Source: Streptomyces olindensis (GTDB lineage: Bacteria > Actinomycetota > Actinomycetes > Streptomycetales > Streptomycetaceae). Taken from it: 64,000 bases of DNA. The notes below the pieces were generated by a model. That model was not told where the DNA came from. It worked only from the letters and a program-made list of their open reading frames with translations, and did no database searches. The stretch spans positions 88,448 to 152,447 of the forward strand of contig JJOH01000108.1 of the NCBI GenBank assembly GCA_000696115.1, in the 5' to 3' direction. Numbering within the stretch: the first letter of the stretch is position 1; every line of letters begins with the position of its first letter. Below, one piece after another: positions 42,095 through 50,453 of the stretch. The position numbers were made by a program, and so were the translations under genes.

Positions 42095-43228
42095 TCATCT
42101 CTTTCGTACGACGACGAAGTCCGCGAGCGCCGTGAACTGTGCCCGCACCCGGTCGGGCATGTCCACGGCGTCGAGGGCCTCGATGGCGATGGTGTGCTGA
42201 CGTCGTGCCTCGTCGGCGGTCCACTCGCGGCCGCCCGCCTCCTCGATGAGGGCGGCGCGGGCCGCGAACTCCTCCTCGGAGAAGTTCTCGAAGTCGCTGG
42301 CCTTGGCGTCGGCGGCGAGCAGCTCGCCGAGCCGCTCGGAGGCGGATCCGCCCGCCGCGAGCGCGGCCACGACCGGCAGCGACTTCTTGCGCTGACGCAG
42401 GTCGCTCCAGGTCTGCTTGCCGGTGGAGACCGGGTCGCCCCAGATGCCGAGGAGGTCGTCGACGGCCTGGAAGGCGAGGCCCAGGTGGTAGCCGTACTTC
42501 TCCAGCGTGTCGGCGGTGCGGTCGTCGGCGCCGCCGAGGACCGCGCCGATGGAGCTGGCGCAGGCGAGCAGGGCGCCGGTCTTGTTGCCCTCCATCTCCA
42601 GGCACTCCGCGACGCTGACGCGGTCGCGGTGCTCGTAGGAGATGTCCTGGGCCTGGCCGTCGATCAGGGCGCGGGTGGCGGTGGTCAGACGGCGTGTGGC
42701 GCGGCCGGCCTCGACGGTGCCGAGTTCGAGGAGCACCTCGCCCGCGAGGGCGAACAGGGCGTCGCCGACCAGGATGGCCTGGGCGGGGCCGTGCACCTTC
42801 CACACCGTGTCGCGGTGGCGGCGCTGTTCGTCGCCGTCCATGAGGTCGTCGTGGAGGAGGGAGAAGTTGTGGACGAGTTCCACGGCGACGGCGCCGGGGA
42901 CGCCGGTCTCGGGGGCGGCGGACATGACTTCGGCGGACATGACCGCGAGGGCGGGGCGCACGGCCTTGCCGCCGTCGCCCTCGGCCGGCCTGCCCTGGGC
43001 GTCGATCCATCCGAAGTGGTAGGCGGCAACAGTGTCCATGGGAGGTGCCAGGCGGTCGACGGCCGCCCGCAGTACCGGTGTGGCCAGGGTTCGGCCGCGC
43101 TCCAGCAGCGCGGTCACGTCCACCGCCTCGGCAGTCTTCGAGGCCGGGGGCACAGTGGGCACAGTCTCTCCTCTTGTCGCGGTACCGGGGGTGCGGGGGC
43201 CGCCTGCCGCGTCGTGCCGAGCGAGCAT
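42095..43228 (-). CDS. Polyprenyl diphosphate synthase (probably farnesyl)
   Basis: A 377-residue trans-prenyltransferase. The first Asp-rich motif is LLHDDLMDGDEQRR, the second QAVDDLLGIWGDP, and GKAVRPAL is the IPP-binding region. Within the cluster it supplies farnesyl diphosphate to HpnD/HpnC. The ATG at 43228 overlaps the hpnE stop (TGATG) and has GAGGAGG upstream; a ~60-residue N-terminal extension follows, unlike short FPP synthases but usual for actinobacterial ones. Chain length is inferred from context. Confidence 0.92.
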   Translation of the reverse strand: MLARHDAAGGPRTPGTATRGETVPTVPPASKTAEAVDVTALLERGRTLATPVLRAAVDRLAPPMDTVAAYHFGWIDAQGRPAEGDGGKAVRPALAVMSAEVMSAAPETGVPGAVAVELVHNFSLLHDDLMDGDEQRRHRDTVWKVHGPAQAILVGDALFALAGEVLLELGTVEAGRATRRLTTATRALIDGQAQDISYEHRDRVSVAECLEMEGNKTGALLACASSIGAVLGGADDRTADTLEKYGYHLGLAFQAVDDLLGIWGDPVSTGKQTWSDLRQRKKSLPVVAALAAGGSASERLGELLAADAKASDFENFSEEEFAARAALIEEAGGREWTADEARRQHTIAIEALDAVDMPDRVRAQFTALADFVVVRKR

Positions 43229-44640
43229 CACGCCGCCTCCTCGAACTCGAAGAGGTGCTGCGGGCGGGGCCGGCCCAGGGCGCCCAGCACGGCGTCCGCC
43301 GCGCTCACACCACTGCGGACCGCACTCTCCATGGTCGCGGGCCACCCGGTGGCGGTCCACGCTCCGGCCAGGTAGAGGCCGGATGCCTTGGTGCGGGCGC
43401 CGGGCCTGAGGCGCCCGACGCCGGGGGCGGGAGCGAACGTCGCCGTGCGCTCCCGGGTGACGAAGAAGTCCCTCACTTCGGCGCCGCGGGTCAGCGGCAG
43501 CAGCCGCTCCAGCTCCGGCAGGTACCGCTCGCGCAGCACCGCCACGGGCGCGTCGATCTCGTCCTGGGCCGTCGACTGCGACAGGGCGAGGTACTGTCCC
43601 TGGCGCAGCCCGGAGGCCTCGGTCCGGTCGAAGACCCACTGCACCGGGGTGCCGAGGGCGGTGAAGAACGGCCGGCCGAGCACCTTCCGGTCGTACACCA
43701 CATGGACGTTGAGGATCGGCGCGGTGCCGATCCGCAGGAGCCGTTCCGGCGCGTCGAGGGCGCCCTCGGGCAGCAGGTCGTGCGCCTCCCGCTGCGGTAC
43801 GGCGAGCACCACCGCGTCCGCTTCGAGCGTCTCGCCGGGAACCTCCACGCTCCACCGTCCGTTCACCTCTGCGGAGACGGAGGTGACGCGTGTACGGACC
43901 TCGGTACGGACGCCGGCGGAGTGGAGCGCCTTGCGGGCCAGCCGGTCGTGCAGTTCGCCCAGCGGGACGCGCGCCCAGCCGATGTCGGCCGCGCCCGGGT
44001 CGGACAGCAGACCGGTCTTGAACACCATCGCGGCGAGTCCGAGGGAGGCGTCGGAGGCGATCGCGTTGAGGGTGGCGACCCCGACCAGGTCCCACAGGGC
44101 CTCGACGGCACGCGCCGACTGGCCGTGCGCGGCCAGCCAGCTGCCGAAGTCCTGGGTGTCCAGCGCCGGGTCGGCGAGGTCGAGTCCCTTGAGTGCGAGC
44201 GCGGCCCGGCCCACCTTGGCGCGGTCGGCGAGCGACAGGTGCGGATAGGTGGCGAGGCTGCGCCCCAGGTGCAGGGGCACGGGCAGCGCGTCCCGCCGCA
44301 GCCTGCCGAGCCGCCGCCCCGCGGGCCGTGCGACGTCCAGGACGGGTACGTCGAGCCGGTCCTGCAGCGGGGCCAGTGCCGCGCCCTCGATGCGGTCGAG
44401 GAACCAGCGGTAGGCGGTGCAGCAGCGCAGGTACACGTGCTGTCCGTTGTCGACGGTGAGATCGCCGCGCTGGAAGGAGAAGGCCAGGCCGCCCAGTCTC
44501 GGCCTGCCCTCCAGCAGGGTGACGCGCACCCCGGCGTCGGCGAGCGCCAGCGCGGTGGTGATGCCGGCGAGCCCGCCGCCCACCACGACGGCGTGCCGTC
44601 CGTCCGCGACCGGTCCGTGGGACCGCGTGCCGTGGGTCAT
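43228..44640 (-). CDS. hpnE: Hydroxysqualene dehydroxylase (squalene-associated FAD enzyme)
   Basis: A 470-residue flavoprotein. The dinucleotide-binding motif is VVVGGGLAGITTALALADAG, followed by LLEGRPRLGG, and the C-terminal LYLAGAWTATGWPATMESAVRSG motif binds FAD. HpnE converts hydroxysqualene to squalene in the HpnCDE route. The ATG at 44640 has GAGGGGG upstream. It is separated from hpnD by 127 bases, the largest gap in the operon. Confidence 0.94.
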   Translation of the reverse strand: MTHGTRSHGPVADGRHAVVVGGGLAGITTALALADAGVRVTLLEGRPRLGGLAFSFQRGDLTVDNGQHVYLRCCTAYRWFLDRIEGAALAPLQDRLDVPVLDVARPAGRRLGRLRRDALPVPLHLGRSLATYPHLSLADRAKVGRAALALKGLDLADPALDTQDFGSWLAAHGQSARAVEALWDLVGVATLNAIASDASLGLAAMVFKTGLLSDPGAADIGWARVPLGELHDRLARKALHSAGVRTEVRTRVTSVSAEVNGRWSVEVPGETLEADAVVLAVPQREAHDLLPEGALDAPERLLRIGTAPILNVHVVYDRKVLGRPFFTALGTPVQWVFDRTEASGLRQGQYLALSQSTAQDEIDAPVAVLRERYLPELERLLPLTRGAEVRDFFVTRERTATFAPAPGVGRLRPGARTKASGLYLAGAWTATGWPATMESAVRSGVSAADAVLGALGRPRPQHLFEFEEAA

Positions 44641-44767
44641 CACGCCCCCTCCCCTGCGCGGCGGCCGTGCTGCTCGAGCGGCACACGACCGGCCGTCTCC
44701 GTCAGGGACGCGGGCCCCGGCCGGAGGGTTGCCCGCCGCTTCGTGCCGAGGGCGGCATCTGTGTGCG

Positions 44768-45718
44768 TCACGCACGCCTCCTGACGGTCCGTCGGGTCAC
44801 ATGCCGGGCGTCCAGGCCGGACAGGCCGCGCACCGCGACGTACGCCTTCTCCCGGCCGGGCAGGGAGACCCGGCCGCGCAGCACGGCCTCCGGGTCGCGC
44901 TCGATGCGGTCGAGGAGGCGGCGGTAGATGCCGGCCATGGCGGCGACGCAGGCGCCGCTGCGCCGGTCGAGCATGGGCAGCAGCCGGTAGCCCTCGGCGA
45001 AAAGAGCGCGGGCCCGTCGCACTTCGAAGTGCACGAGGCCCGTGAAGTCGGAGCCCTCCGGTGGCCGCGGCCCGCTGAAGCCCGCCGAGCAGCCGAATTT
45101 CGCGAGGTCGTCGGCGGGCAGGTAGGTCCGTCCGCCCACGGCGTCCTCGCGGACGTCCCGGAGGATGTTCGTGAGCTGGAGCGCGAGCCCGAGCGTGTCG
45201 GCGTACTCGGGCGCGCGGTCGACGCCGCGCACCCCCGGTTCCGTGCCGAACACACCGAGCGAGAGACGCCCGATGGCGCCCGCCACGCAGCGGCAGTAGA
45301 CCTTCAGGTCGTCCCAGGTCTCGTAGGTCTCGCCGCGGACGTCCATCAGGACGCCGTCGATGAGCTCGTCCAGACCGCCGAGCGGGATCGGGAAGTGCCC
45401 GGCGGCGTGCGTGAGGGCGACGGCCACCGGGTCGGTGTCGTCCTCGTCGACCTCGCCGTCGCGGATCCGGGTGAGCAGCGCCCGGGTCTCCTCCAGCCGG
45501 GCGACCTTGATGTCGTCGGCGAGCGCGCCGTCGCCGATGTCGTCGACCCGCCGCGAGAACGCGTAGAGCGCCGACATCGCGCGGCGCTGGGGCGTCGGCA
45601 GCAGCCGGATGCCGTAGGCGAAGTTCCGGGCCTGACGCCCGGTGACGGCCTCGCAGTAGCTGTAGGCGGCGAGTACCGGTGGGGACGCGTGTGGTTCCGA
45701 CTCCACGGTCCGGATCAC
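44768..45718 (-). CDS. hpnD: Presqualene diphosphate synthase
   Basis: A 316-residue all-alpha prenyl synthase. Asp-rich motifs are FSRRVDDIGDG and LTNILRDVREDAVGGRTYLPADDL. It condenses two farnesyl diphosphates to presqualene diphosphate. The GTG overlaps the hpnC stop in GTGA and has GAGAGG upstream. Its length and motifs match HpnD rather than phytoene synthase, and the partner genes confirm this. Confidence 0.94.
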   Translation of the reverse strand: MIRTVESEPHASPPVLAAYSYCEAVTGRQARNFAYGIRLLPTPQRRAMSALYAFSRRVDDIGDGALADDIKVARLEETRALLTRIRDGEVDEDDTDPVAVALTHAAGHFPIPLGGLDELIDGVLMDVRGETYETWDDLKVYCRCVAGAIGRLSLGVFGTEPGVRGVDRAPEYADTLGLALQLTNILRDVREDAVGGRTYLPADDLAKFGCSAGFSGPRPPEGSDFTGLVHFEVRRARALFAEGYRLLPMLDRRSGACVAAMAGIYRRLLDRIERDPEAVLRGRVSLPGREKAYVAVRGLSGLDARHVTRRTVRRRA

Positions 45719-46617
45719 CCCTCTCCTCGCAGAGTCACGCCCACCTCACGCAGCAACTGGACCTTGCCGGGCTTGGGCGGGCCGGGAAGTACGTCGTAGT
45801 CGGCGGCGGCGATCGCGTGCAGAGCCGCCCTTCCCCCCGCCACGAACCCTGCGAGCAGCAGCTTCAACCTGCCGTGGACGCTACCCACCAGGGGGGCGCC
45901 TTCATTCAGGAGATCCCGGGCCCTTTGCGCTTCGTACGCAATCAACGCACGGACCGACGCTCCGGCGGTTTTCGTGGCGAGATCCGCCTCCTCGACGTGG
46001 AAACGCTTCATGTCGGCGGCGGGCAGGTACACGCGGTCGCGGCCGAGGTCCTCGGCCACGTCCTGGAGGTGCTCGACGATCTGGAGGGCGGTGCAGATCA
46101 TGTCGGAGCGGCGGATCCGCTCGGGCGTCGAGGTGCCGGTGACGGCGAGGACGAGCCGGCCGACGGGGTTGGCGGACAGCTCGCAGTAGGCGAGCAGGTC
46201 GTCGTAGGTCTCGTAGCGGCCGACCAGCTGGTCCTGGCGGTTGGCGGCGATCAGGCCGAGGAACGGCTCGGGGGTCAGGGAGCACCGGCGGACGGTCGGC
46301 TGGAGGCGCCGCAGCAGGGGGTGGCGGGGCGTCGCGTCGAAGACCCTGCGCAGGTCGGCCTCGAAGGCGTCCAGCAGGACCAGCCGGTCCTCGGCCTCCT
46401 GCGGGGGGACACCGAGCAGCCGGGCGTCGGCGCCGCCGGGGGCCAGGTCGCCGTCGCCGATGTCGTCGACCAGGCGGGCGAAGCCGTAGACGGCCATGAG
46501 GTCGGTGCGCCAGGCCCGGGGCAGGAAGAACGGGGCCACCGGGAAGTTCTCGCCCGCGGCCTTGTCGAGGGTGCCGCGCTCCGGGTCGAGGGGGCGCGCC
46601 GTGCCGGTGCCCGTCAC
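45715..46617 (-). CDS. hpnC: Hydroxysqualene synthase
   Basis: A 300-residue relative of HpnD. FARLVDDIGDGDLAPGGADARL and LQIVEHLQDVAEDLGRDRVYLPAADMKRF carry the Asp clusters; NFPVAPFFLPRAWRTDLMAVYGF at the N-terminus is typical of HpnC. It hydrolyses presqualene diphosphate to hydroxysqualene. I use GTG 46617, which overlaps the stop of a 21-codon upstream frame in GTGA; no strong Shine-Dalgarno is seen, so coupling to that frame may drive initiation. First gene of the hopanoid operon. Confidence 0.92.
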   Translation of the reverse strand: MTGTGTARPLDPERGTLDKAAGENFPVAPFFLPRAWRTDLMAVYGFARLVDDIGDGDLAPGGADARLLGVPPQEAEDRLVLLDAFEADLRRVFDATPRHPLLRRLQPTVRRCSLTPEPFLGLIAANRQDQLVGRYETYDDLLAYCELSANPVGRLVLAVTGTSTPERIRRSDMICTALQIVEHLQDVAEDLGRDRVYLPAADMKRFHVEEADLATKTAGASVRALIAYEAQRARDLLNEGAPLVGSVHGRLKLLLAGFVAGGRAALHAIAAADYDVLPGPPKPGKVQLLREVGVTLRGEG

Positions 46618-46679
46618 CGACGGCTGCCCGGTGCGGGGACGGCGCGTGCTGTGTGGAGCTGGGGAGTTTCCGTAGCCAT
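46614..46679 (-). CDS. Possible 21-codon leader peptide before hpnC
   Basis: An ATG at 46679 opens a frame MATETPQLHTARAVPAPGSR plus one Arg, then TGA, whose stop overlaps the hpnC GTG. GGGAG lies about 12 bases upstream. It resembles a translational-coupling leader, but no homology is recognised and it could be chance. Confidence 0.35.
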   Translation of the reverse strand: MATETPQLHTARAVPAPGSRR

Positions 46680-46931
46680 TGCCGTCACATCTCCCGTTCT
46701 ACACTGCCGACCCAATACGCACTATTTCGGACACGCCACCCGGCCGTCCGCACGGCGGTGCGACGGGCGGTGTCGCGCATTATCGCCCTGATTGCCGTGT
46801 TTCGGGACCGGTACAGCTTACGTTGTACAACGCATCGAGGATCGTCAGGGTGTCCTGCACATCACGAGAACACACCGATTGGCCCCAAGATTCCATAAAC
46901 CGGCCGGAGTTGACGTTTCCTTTGCAGACGC
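46680..46931. other. Upstream region of the hopanoid operon
   Basis: About 250 bases without a gene. It should contain the hopanoid promoter. It includes the perfect 12-bp palindrome CGTTGTACAACG at 46821-46832, roughly 200 bases before hpnC. I cannot assign -35/-10 boxes with confidence. Confidence 0.5.
46821..46832. promoter_or_regulatory. Perfect palindrome CGTTGTACAACG
   Basis: A 12-bp perfect palindrome in the only intergenic space between the exporter and hopanoid operons. Could be an operator for the hopanoid operon, although it is about 200 bases upstream of hpnC. Confidence 0.35.
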
Positions 46932-46964
46932 GGGGCCCCGCCGGAACAGTTCCGGCGGGGCCCC
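46932..46964 (-). terminator. Terminator after the ABC exporter operon
   Basis: GGGGCCCCGCCGGAAC and its exact complement, separated by one base, give a 16-bp stem (the apex will open), 13 bases past the exporter ATPase stop. Confidence 0.85.
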
Positions 46965-46976
46965 GGCCGTGCCGGA

Positions 46977-47768
46977 CTACTTGCCCGTGAACTTCTCGTA
47001 CTCCTTGAGCACCTCGTCGGTCGGGCCGTCCATGCGCAGCTCGCCGCGCTCCAGCCACAGGACGCGGTTGCAGGTGTCGCGGATGGACTTGTTGTTGTGA
47101 CTGACCAGAAACACCGTGCCGGCTTCCTTGCGCAGCTCCCGGATGCGGTCCTCGGAGCGCTTCTGGAACTTGCGGTCGCCGGTGGCGAGGGCCTCGTCGA
47201 TCATCAGGACGTCGTGGTCCTTGGCCGCGGCGATGGAGAAGCGGAGCCGGGCCGCCATGCCGGAGGAGTAGGTGCGCATGGGCAGGGTGATGAAGTCGCC
47301 CTTCTCGTTGATGCCGGAGAAGTCGACGATGTCCTGGTAGCGATCCTTGATCTCCTCGCGGGACATGCCCATGGCCAGCCCGCCCAATATGACGTTGCGC
47401 TCGCCGGTGAGGTCGTTCATCAGGGCCGCGTTGACGCCGAGCAGCGAGGGCTGGCCGTCGGTGTAGACCTTGCCCCGCTCGGCCGGCAGCAGGCCGGCGA
47501 TGGCGCGCAGCAGGGTCGACTTGCCGGAGCCGTTGGAGCCGATGAGGCCGATGGCCTCGCCGCGGTAGGCGACGAAGGAGACGCCCCGCACGGCGTGCAC
47601 CTTGCGCACGCCCCGCTCCTCGCCGCGCTTCACGATGCGGCTCAGGGCGGCGGTGGCGCTGCCCTTGCCGGTCTTGGCGCCGTTGACGCGGTAGACGATG
47701 TGCAGGTCGTCCGCGATGACGGTGGGGATCCGCGCGTCGTCCGTCCGCTCGGCGTTCTGCTCAGCCAC
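46977..47768 (-). CDS. Polysaccharide/teichoic-acid-type ABC exporter, ATPase (TagH/Wzt-like)
   Basis: A 263-residue ABC ATPase. Walker A is GLIGSNGSGKSTLLRAIAGL, the signature is YSSGMAARLRFSIAAAKD, and Walker B is VLMIDEALATGD. The shape and signature match TagH/Wzt/RfbE, which export finished lipid-linked polymers. It pairs with the permease gene, whose stop it overlaps by 8 bases. The extra C-terminal polymer-recognition domain of Wzt is absent, so length control is probably elsewhere. Confidence 0.92.
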   Translation of the reverse strand: MAEQNAERTDDARIPTVIADDLHIVYRVNGAKTGKGSATAALSRIVKRGEERGVRKVHAVRGVSFVAYRGEAIGLIGSNGSGKSTLLRAIAGLLPAERGKVYTDGQPSLLGVNAALMNDLTGERNVILGGLAMGMSREEIKDRYQDIVDFSGINEKGDFITLPMRTYSSGMAARLRFSIAAAKDHDVLMIDEALATGDRKFQKRSEDRIRELRKEAGTVFLVSHNNKSIRDTCNRVLWLERGELRMDGPTDEVLKEYEKFTGK

Positions 47769-48690
47769 GGCCGTACCTCTCCTCCGCCTTCCAGAAGTAC
47801 ACGAAGCCGCCCAGGGCGAACAGCACGGCCCAGCCGCCCGCGACCGCCCAGACGTGGTCGGGCAGGTACTGCGAGCCGTAGTCGTCGATCAGGGCGAAGC
47901 GCATGAGGTCCATGTAGATCGCGGCCGGGTTCCACTGCAGCACGTTCGCGATCCAGGCCGGCTTGTCCTGGAGGAAGATCGGGATGGAGAACATCACGCC
48001 GGACGCGTACATCCACGTCCGCATCACGAACGGCATCAGCTGCGCGAGGTCGGGGGTCTTGGAGCCCGCCCGGGCCATGATCAGCGCGAGGCCGGTGTTG
48101 AAGCAGAACTGCAGGACGAGCACCGGCACGATCAGTGCCCACGACAGGTCCGGGTAGTGGCCGAAGCCGACCGCGACGGCGAACAGCACGATCATCGAGA
48201 ACAGCAGCTGCTGGAGCTGCTGGAGCGCGAAGGAGATCGGCAGGGAGGCGCGCGGGAAGTGCAGGGCGCGGACCAGGCCGAGGTTGCCGGAGATCGCGCG
48301 CACGCCCGCCATCACCGAGCTCTGCGTGAAGGTGAACACGAACACGCCCGTGACCAGGAACGGGATGTACACCTCGCGGGACATGCCCCGGTCGGCCTCC
48401 AGGAGCAGGCCGAAGATGAAGAAGTACACGGCCGCGTTCAGCAGCGGCGTCGCCACCTGCCACAGCTGGCCGAGCTTGGCCTGGCTGTACTGGGCGGTCA
48501 GCTTCGCCTGGGAGAAGGCGAGGATGAAGTGGCGCCGTCCCCAGAGCTGACGGACGTACTCGATGAGGGACGGCCGGGCGCCGCTGACGCTCAGCCCGTG
48601 CTTGGCGGCGAGTTCCGCCGCCGTGAGGCCCTCGTCGGGCGCCGCGGGCGCGCTCACCGCGACCGGGGCGTCGTGCGTTGTCTCACTCAC
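47761..48690 (-). CDS. Polysaccharide/teichoic-acid-type ABC exporter, permease (TagG/Wzm-like)
   Basis: A 309-residue permease. About six membrane segments follow a ~60-residue cytoplasmic N-terminus; KLTAQYSQAKLGQLWQVATPLLNAAVYFFIFGLLL is the family's ABC2_membrane opening. It moves a lipid-linked polymer or glycolipid across the membrane with the ATPase. About 100 bases separate it from the glycosyltransferase gene upstream, so the exporter may have its own promoter. Confidence 0.92.
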   Translation of the reverse strand: MSETTHDAPVAVSAPAAPDEGLTAAELAAKHGLSVSGARPSLIEYVRQLWGRRHFILAFSQAKLTAQYSQAKLGQLWQVATPLLNAAVYFFIFGLLLEADRGMSREVYIPFLVTGVFVFTFTQSSVMAGVRAISGNLGLVRALHFPRASLPISFALQQLQQLLFSMIVLFAVAVGFGHYPDLSWALIVPVLVLQFCFNTGLALIMARAGSKTPDLAQLMPFVMRTWMYASGVMFSIPIFLQDKPAWIANVLQWNPAAIYMDLMRFALIDDYGSQYLPDHVWAVAGGWAVLFALGGFVYFWKAEERYGRG

Positions 48691-48795
48691 TAGTGGAAAC
48701 TTTCGTCTTCGAGATGCGCGGCCTGTGCGGGCCTGGCATGAGCCGGGGGCCAGGGTACGGCCCGGGTGCTCCCGGATACTCCGGATACGAGCTTG

Positions 48796-49668
48796 TCAGA
48801 TCACCGGGGGCCGGCCCAGCCGGGTCAGCCGCCACACCGTACGCCACTTCATGGGCCGACGGGGCCCGCACGAGGTGGTCCAGCCCTCGCGGAAGCCGCC
48901 GAACCAGGCACGCAGGGCGCGGCGGGAGGGGCGGCGCACGAGGGTGAGCAGCAGCCACACGCCGAGATAGACGGGGACGAGGGCCGCGGGGAGGTTGCGG
49001 CGGGCCAGCCAGACGCGGTTGCGGGCGACCATGCGGTGGTAGACCGCGTGCCGCGAGGGGGCGGTCGTCGGGTGGTAGAGCACCATGTCGGACCGGTAGT
49101 CGATCATCCAGCCGGCGTCGAGGGCCCGCCAGGCGAGGTCGGTCTCCTCGTGGGCGTAGAAGAACGCGTCGGGGAGTCCGCCGACGTCGGCGAAGACGCG
49201 GGTGCGGACGGCGTTGGCGCCGCCCAGGAAGGTGGTGACCCGGGAGGAGCGCATCGGGTCGGCGGCGCGCAGCCGGGGGACGTGGCGGCGCTGGGTGACG
49301 CCGGTGTCCGGGTCGGCTATGCGGAAGCTGATGATGCCGAGCTTCGGGTCCGCCTCGAACGCCTTGCGGCACAGCTCGGCGGTGTCGTGGCTCGCGAGGA
49401 GCCCGTCGTCGTCGAGGAAGAGCAGGACGTCGACGTCCCGGCCGGACGGGCCGAAGGCCTCGATGCCGACGTTGCGGCCGCCGGGGATGCCGAGGTTCTC
49501 GGGGAGTTCGATGGTGCGGACGCCCTCGGGGACGTCCGGGACGGGCGAGCCGTTGCCGACGACGACCACCTCGACCGGGTCACCGTCCTGCTTGGCGACC
49601 GAGTCGAGGAGGGCGCGCAACTCGTCGGGGCGGTTGCCCATGGTGATGATGACGGCGCCGACCTTCAT
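48796..49668 (-). CDS. GT2-family glycosyltransferase
   Basis: A 290-residue GT-A-fold glycosyltransferase. VGAVIITMGNRPDELRALLDSV opens the nucleotide-sugar domain, the DXD-like motif is LLFLDDDG, and FLGGANAVRTRVF with EETDLAWRALDAGW completes the family signature. A C-terminal amphipathic/hydrophobic stretch suggests membrane association. It begins 5 bases after the CDP-alcohol phosphotransferase stop. It likely decorates or extends the product exported by the downstream transporter. Confidence 0.9.
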   Translation of the reverse strand: MKVGAVIITMGNRPDELRALLDSVAKQDGDPVEVVVVGNGSPVPDVPEGVRTIELPENLGIPGGRNVGIEAFGPSGRDVDVLLFLDDDGLLASHDTAELCRKAFEADPKLGIISFRIADPDTGVTQRRHVPRLRAADPMRSSRVTTFLGGANAVRTRVFADVGGLPDAFFYAHEETDLAWRALDAGWMIDYRSDMVLYHPTTAPSRHAVYHRMVARNRVWLARRNLPAALVPVYLGVWLLLTLVRRPSRRALRAWFGGFREGWTTSCGPRRPMKWRTVWRLTRLGRPPVI

Positions 49669-49673
49669 GCCGC

Positions 49674-50453
49674 TCACTTCAGCCTGCTCGACGCGAGGAT
49701 GGAGACGAGGTGCAGCAGCGTCTGCACCAGGGCGATGCCGGCCAGCACGGCCACGCCGAGCCGGGAGAAGAACAGGTCGCCGCGGACCTGGTCGACGATG
49801 GCCAGGACCAGGATCAGCAGGGACGCCTCGATGCCGAGGATGAGGCGGTGGAACTTCAGGGCGGCGGCGGCCTTGCGGGCCAGCGCCATGCCGAAGGAGC
49901 GCATCTCGGCGGCGGCCTCCTTGACCGGCGGCTTGCCGGCCTGGTGGCGGGCGACGCCGACGAGGTCGGTCTCGGCCTTGATGAGGATGGCGCCGAGGGC
50001 GGCGAGGGTGCCGAGGAAGGCCCACAGCCAGTCGATGCGGCCGGTGCCCCACAGGTCGGCGGCGCGCAGGCCGAAGCCGGTGAGCACGGCGGCGTCGGTG
50101 AGGTAGGCGCCGACCCGGTCCAGGTAGACGCCGTTGAGGGAGTACTGCTTCTTCCACCGCGCGATCTCGCCGTCGACGCAGTCCAGCAGCAGGTACATCT
50201 GGACGCAGACGACGCCGAGGACGGCGCCCGGGATCCCCGGCACGAGCAGTGCCGGGGCCGCGAGCACACCGAAGACGGTCATCAGGTACGTGAGCTGGTT
50301 GGGCGTGACCCTGGTGTTGACCAGGTAGCGGTCGACCCGCAGGGACACCTCGCGCATGTAGAGGCGTCCCATCCAGTGCTCACCGCTGCGCCGGTCCTTC
50401 ACCCCTGCGGGGTGAACGACGGGGCGTAGTTCAGCTACCGATGGCCTTGACAT
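49674..50453 (-). CDS. CDP-alcohol phosphotransferase-like membrane protein, incomplete motif
   Basis: A 259-residue membrane protein with about six hydrophobic segments. The CDP-OH-P motif DG-x2-AR-x8-G-x3-D-x3-D is present up to D112, but the last Asp (position 116) is Ala: D91CVD94GEIAR99 ... G108VYLD112RVGA116. That Asp is the proposed general base, so either it is inactive or another residue (D120 is near) takes over. Its start overlaps the dehydrogenase gene by 23 bases and lacks a clear Shine-Dalgarno; a later start is possible. Substrate alcohol unknown. Confidence 0.82.
   Translation of the reverse strand: MSRPSVAELRPVVHPAGVKDRRSGEHWMGRLYMREVSLRVDRYLVNTRVTPNQLTYLMTVFGVLAAPALLVPGIPGAVLGVVCVQMYLLLDCVDGEIARWKKQYSLNGVYLDRVGAYLTDAAVLTGFGLRAADLWGTGRIDWLWAFLGTLAALGAILIKAETDLVGVARHQAGKPPVKEAAAEMRSFGMALARKAAAALKFHRLILGIEASLLILVLAIVDQVRGDLFFSRLGVAVLAGIALVQTLLHLVSILASSRLK

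Noticed and set aside
44768..46617. Carotenoid (phytoene synthase) interpretation of the two prenyl synthases
   Set aside because: The neighbouring hpnE, shc, hpnG and hpnH genes define the HpnCDE squalene route instead.
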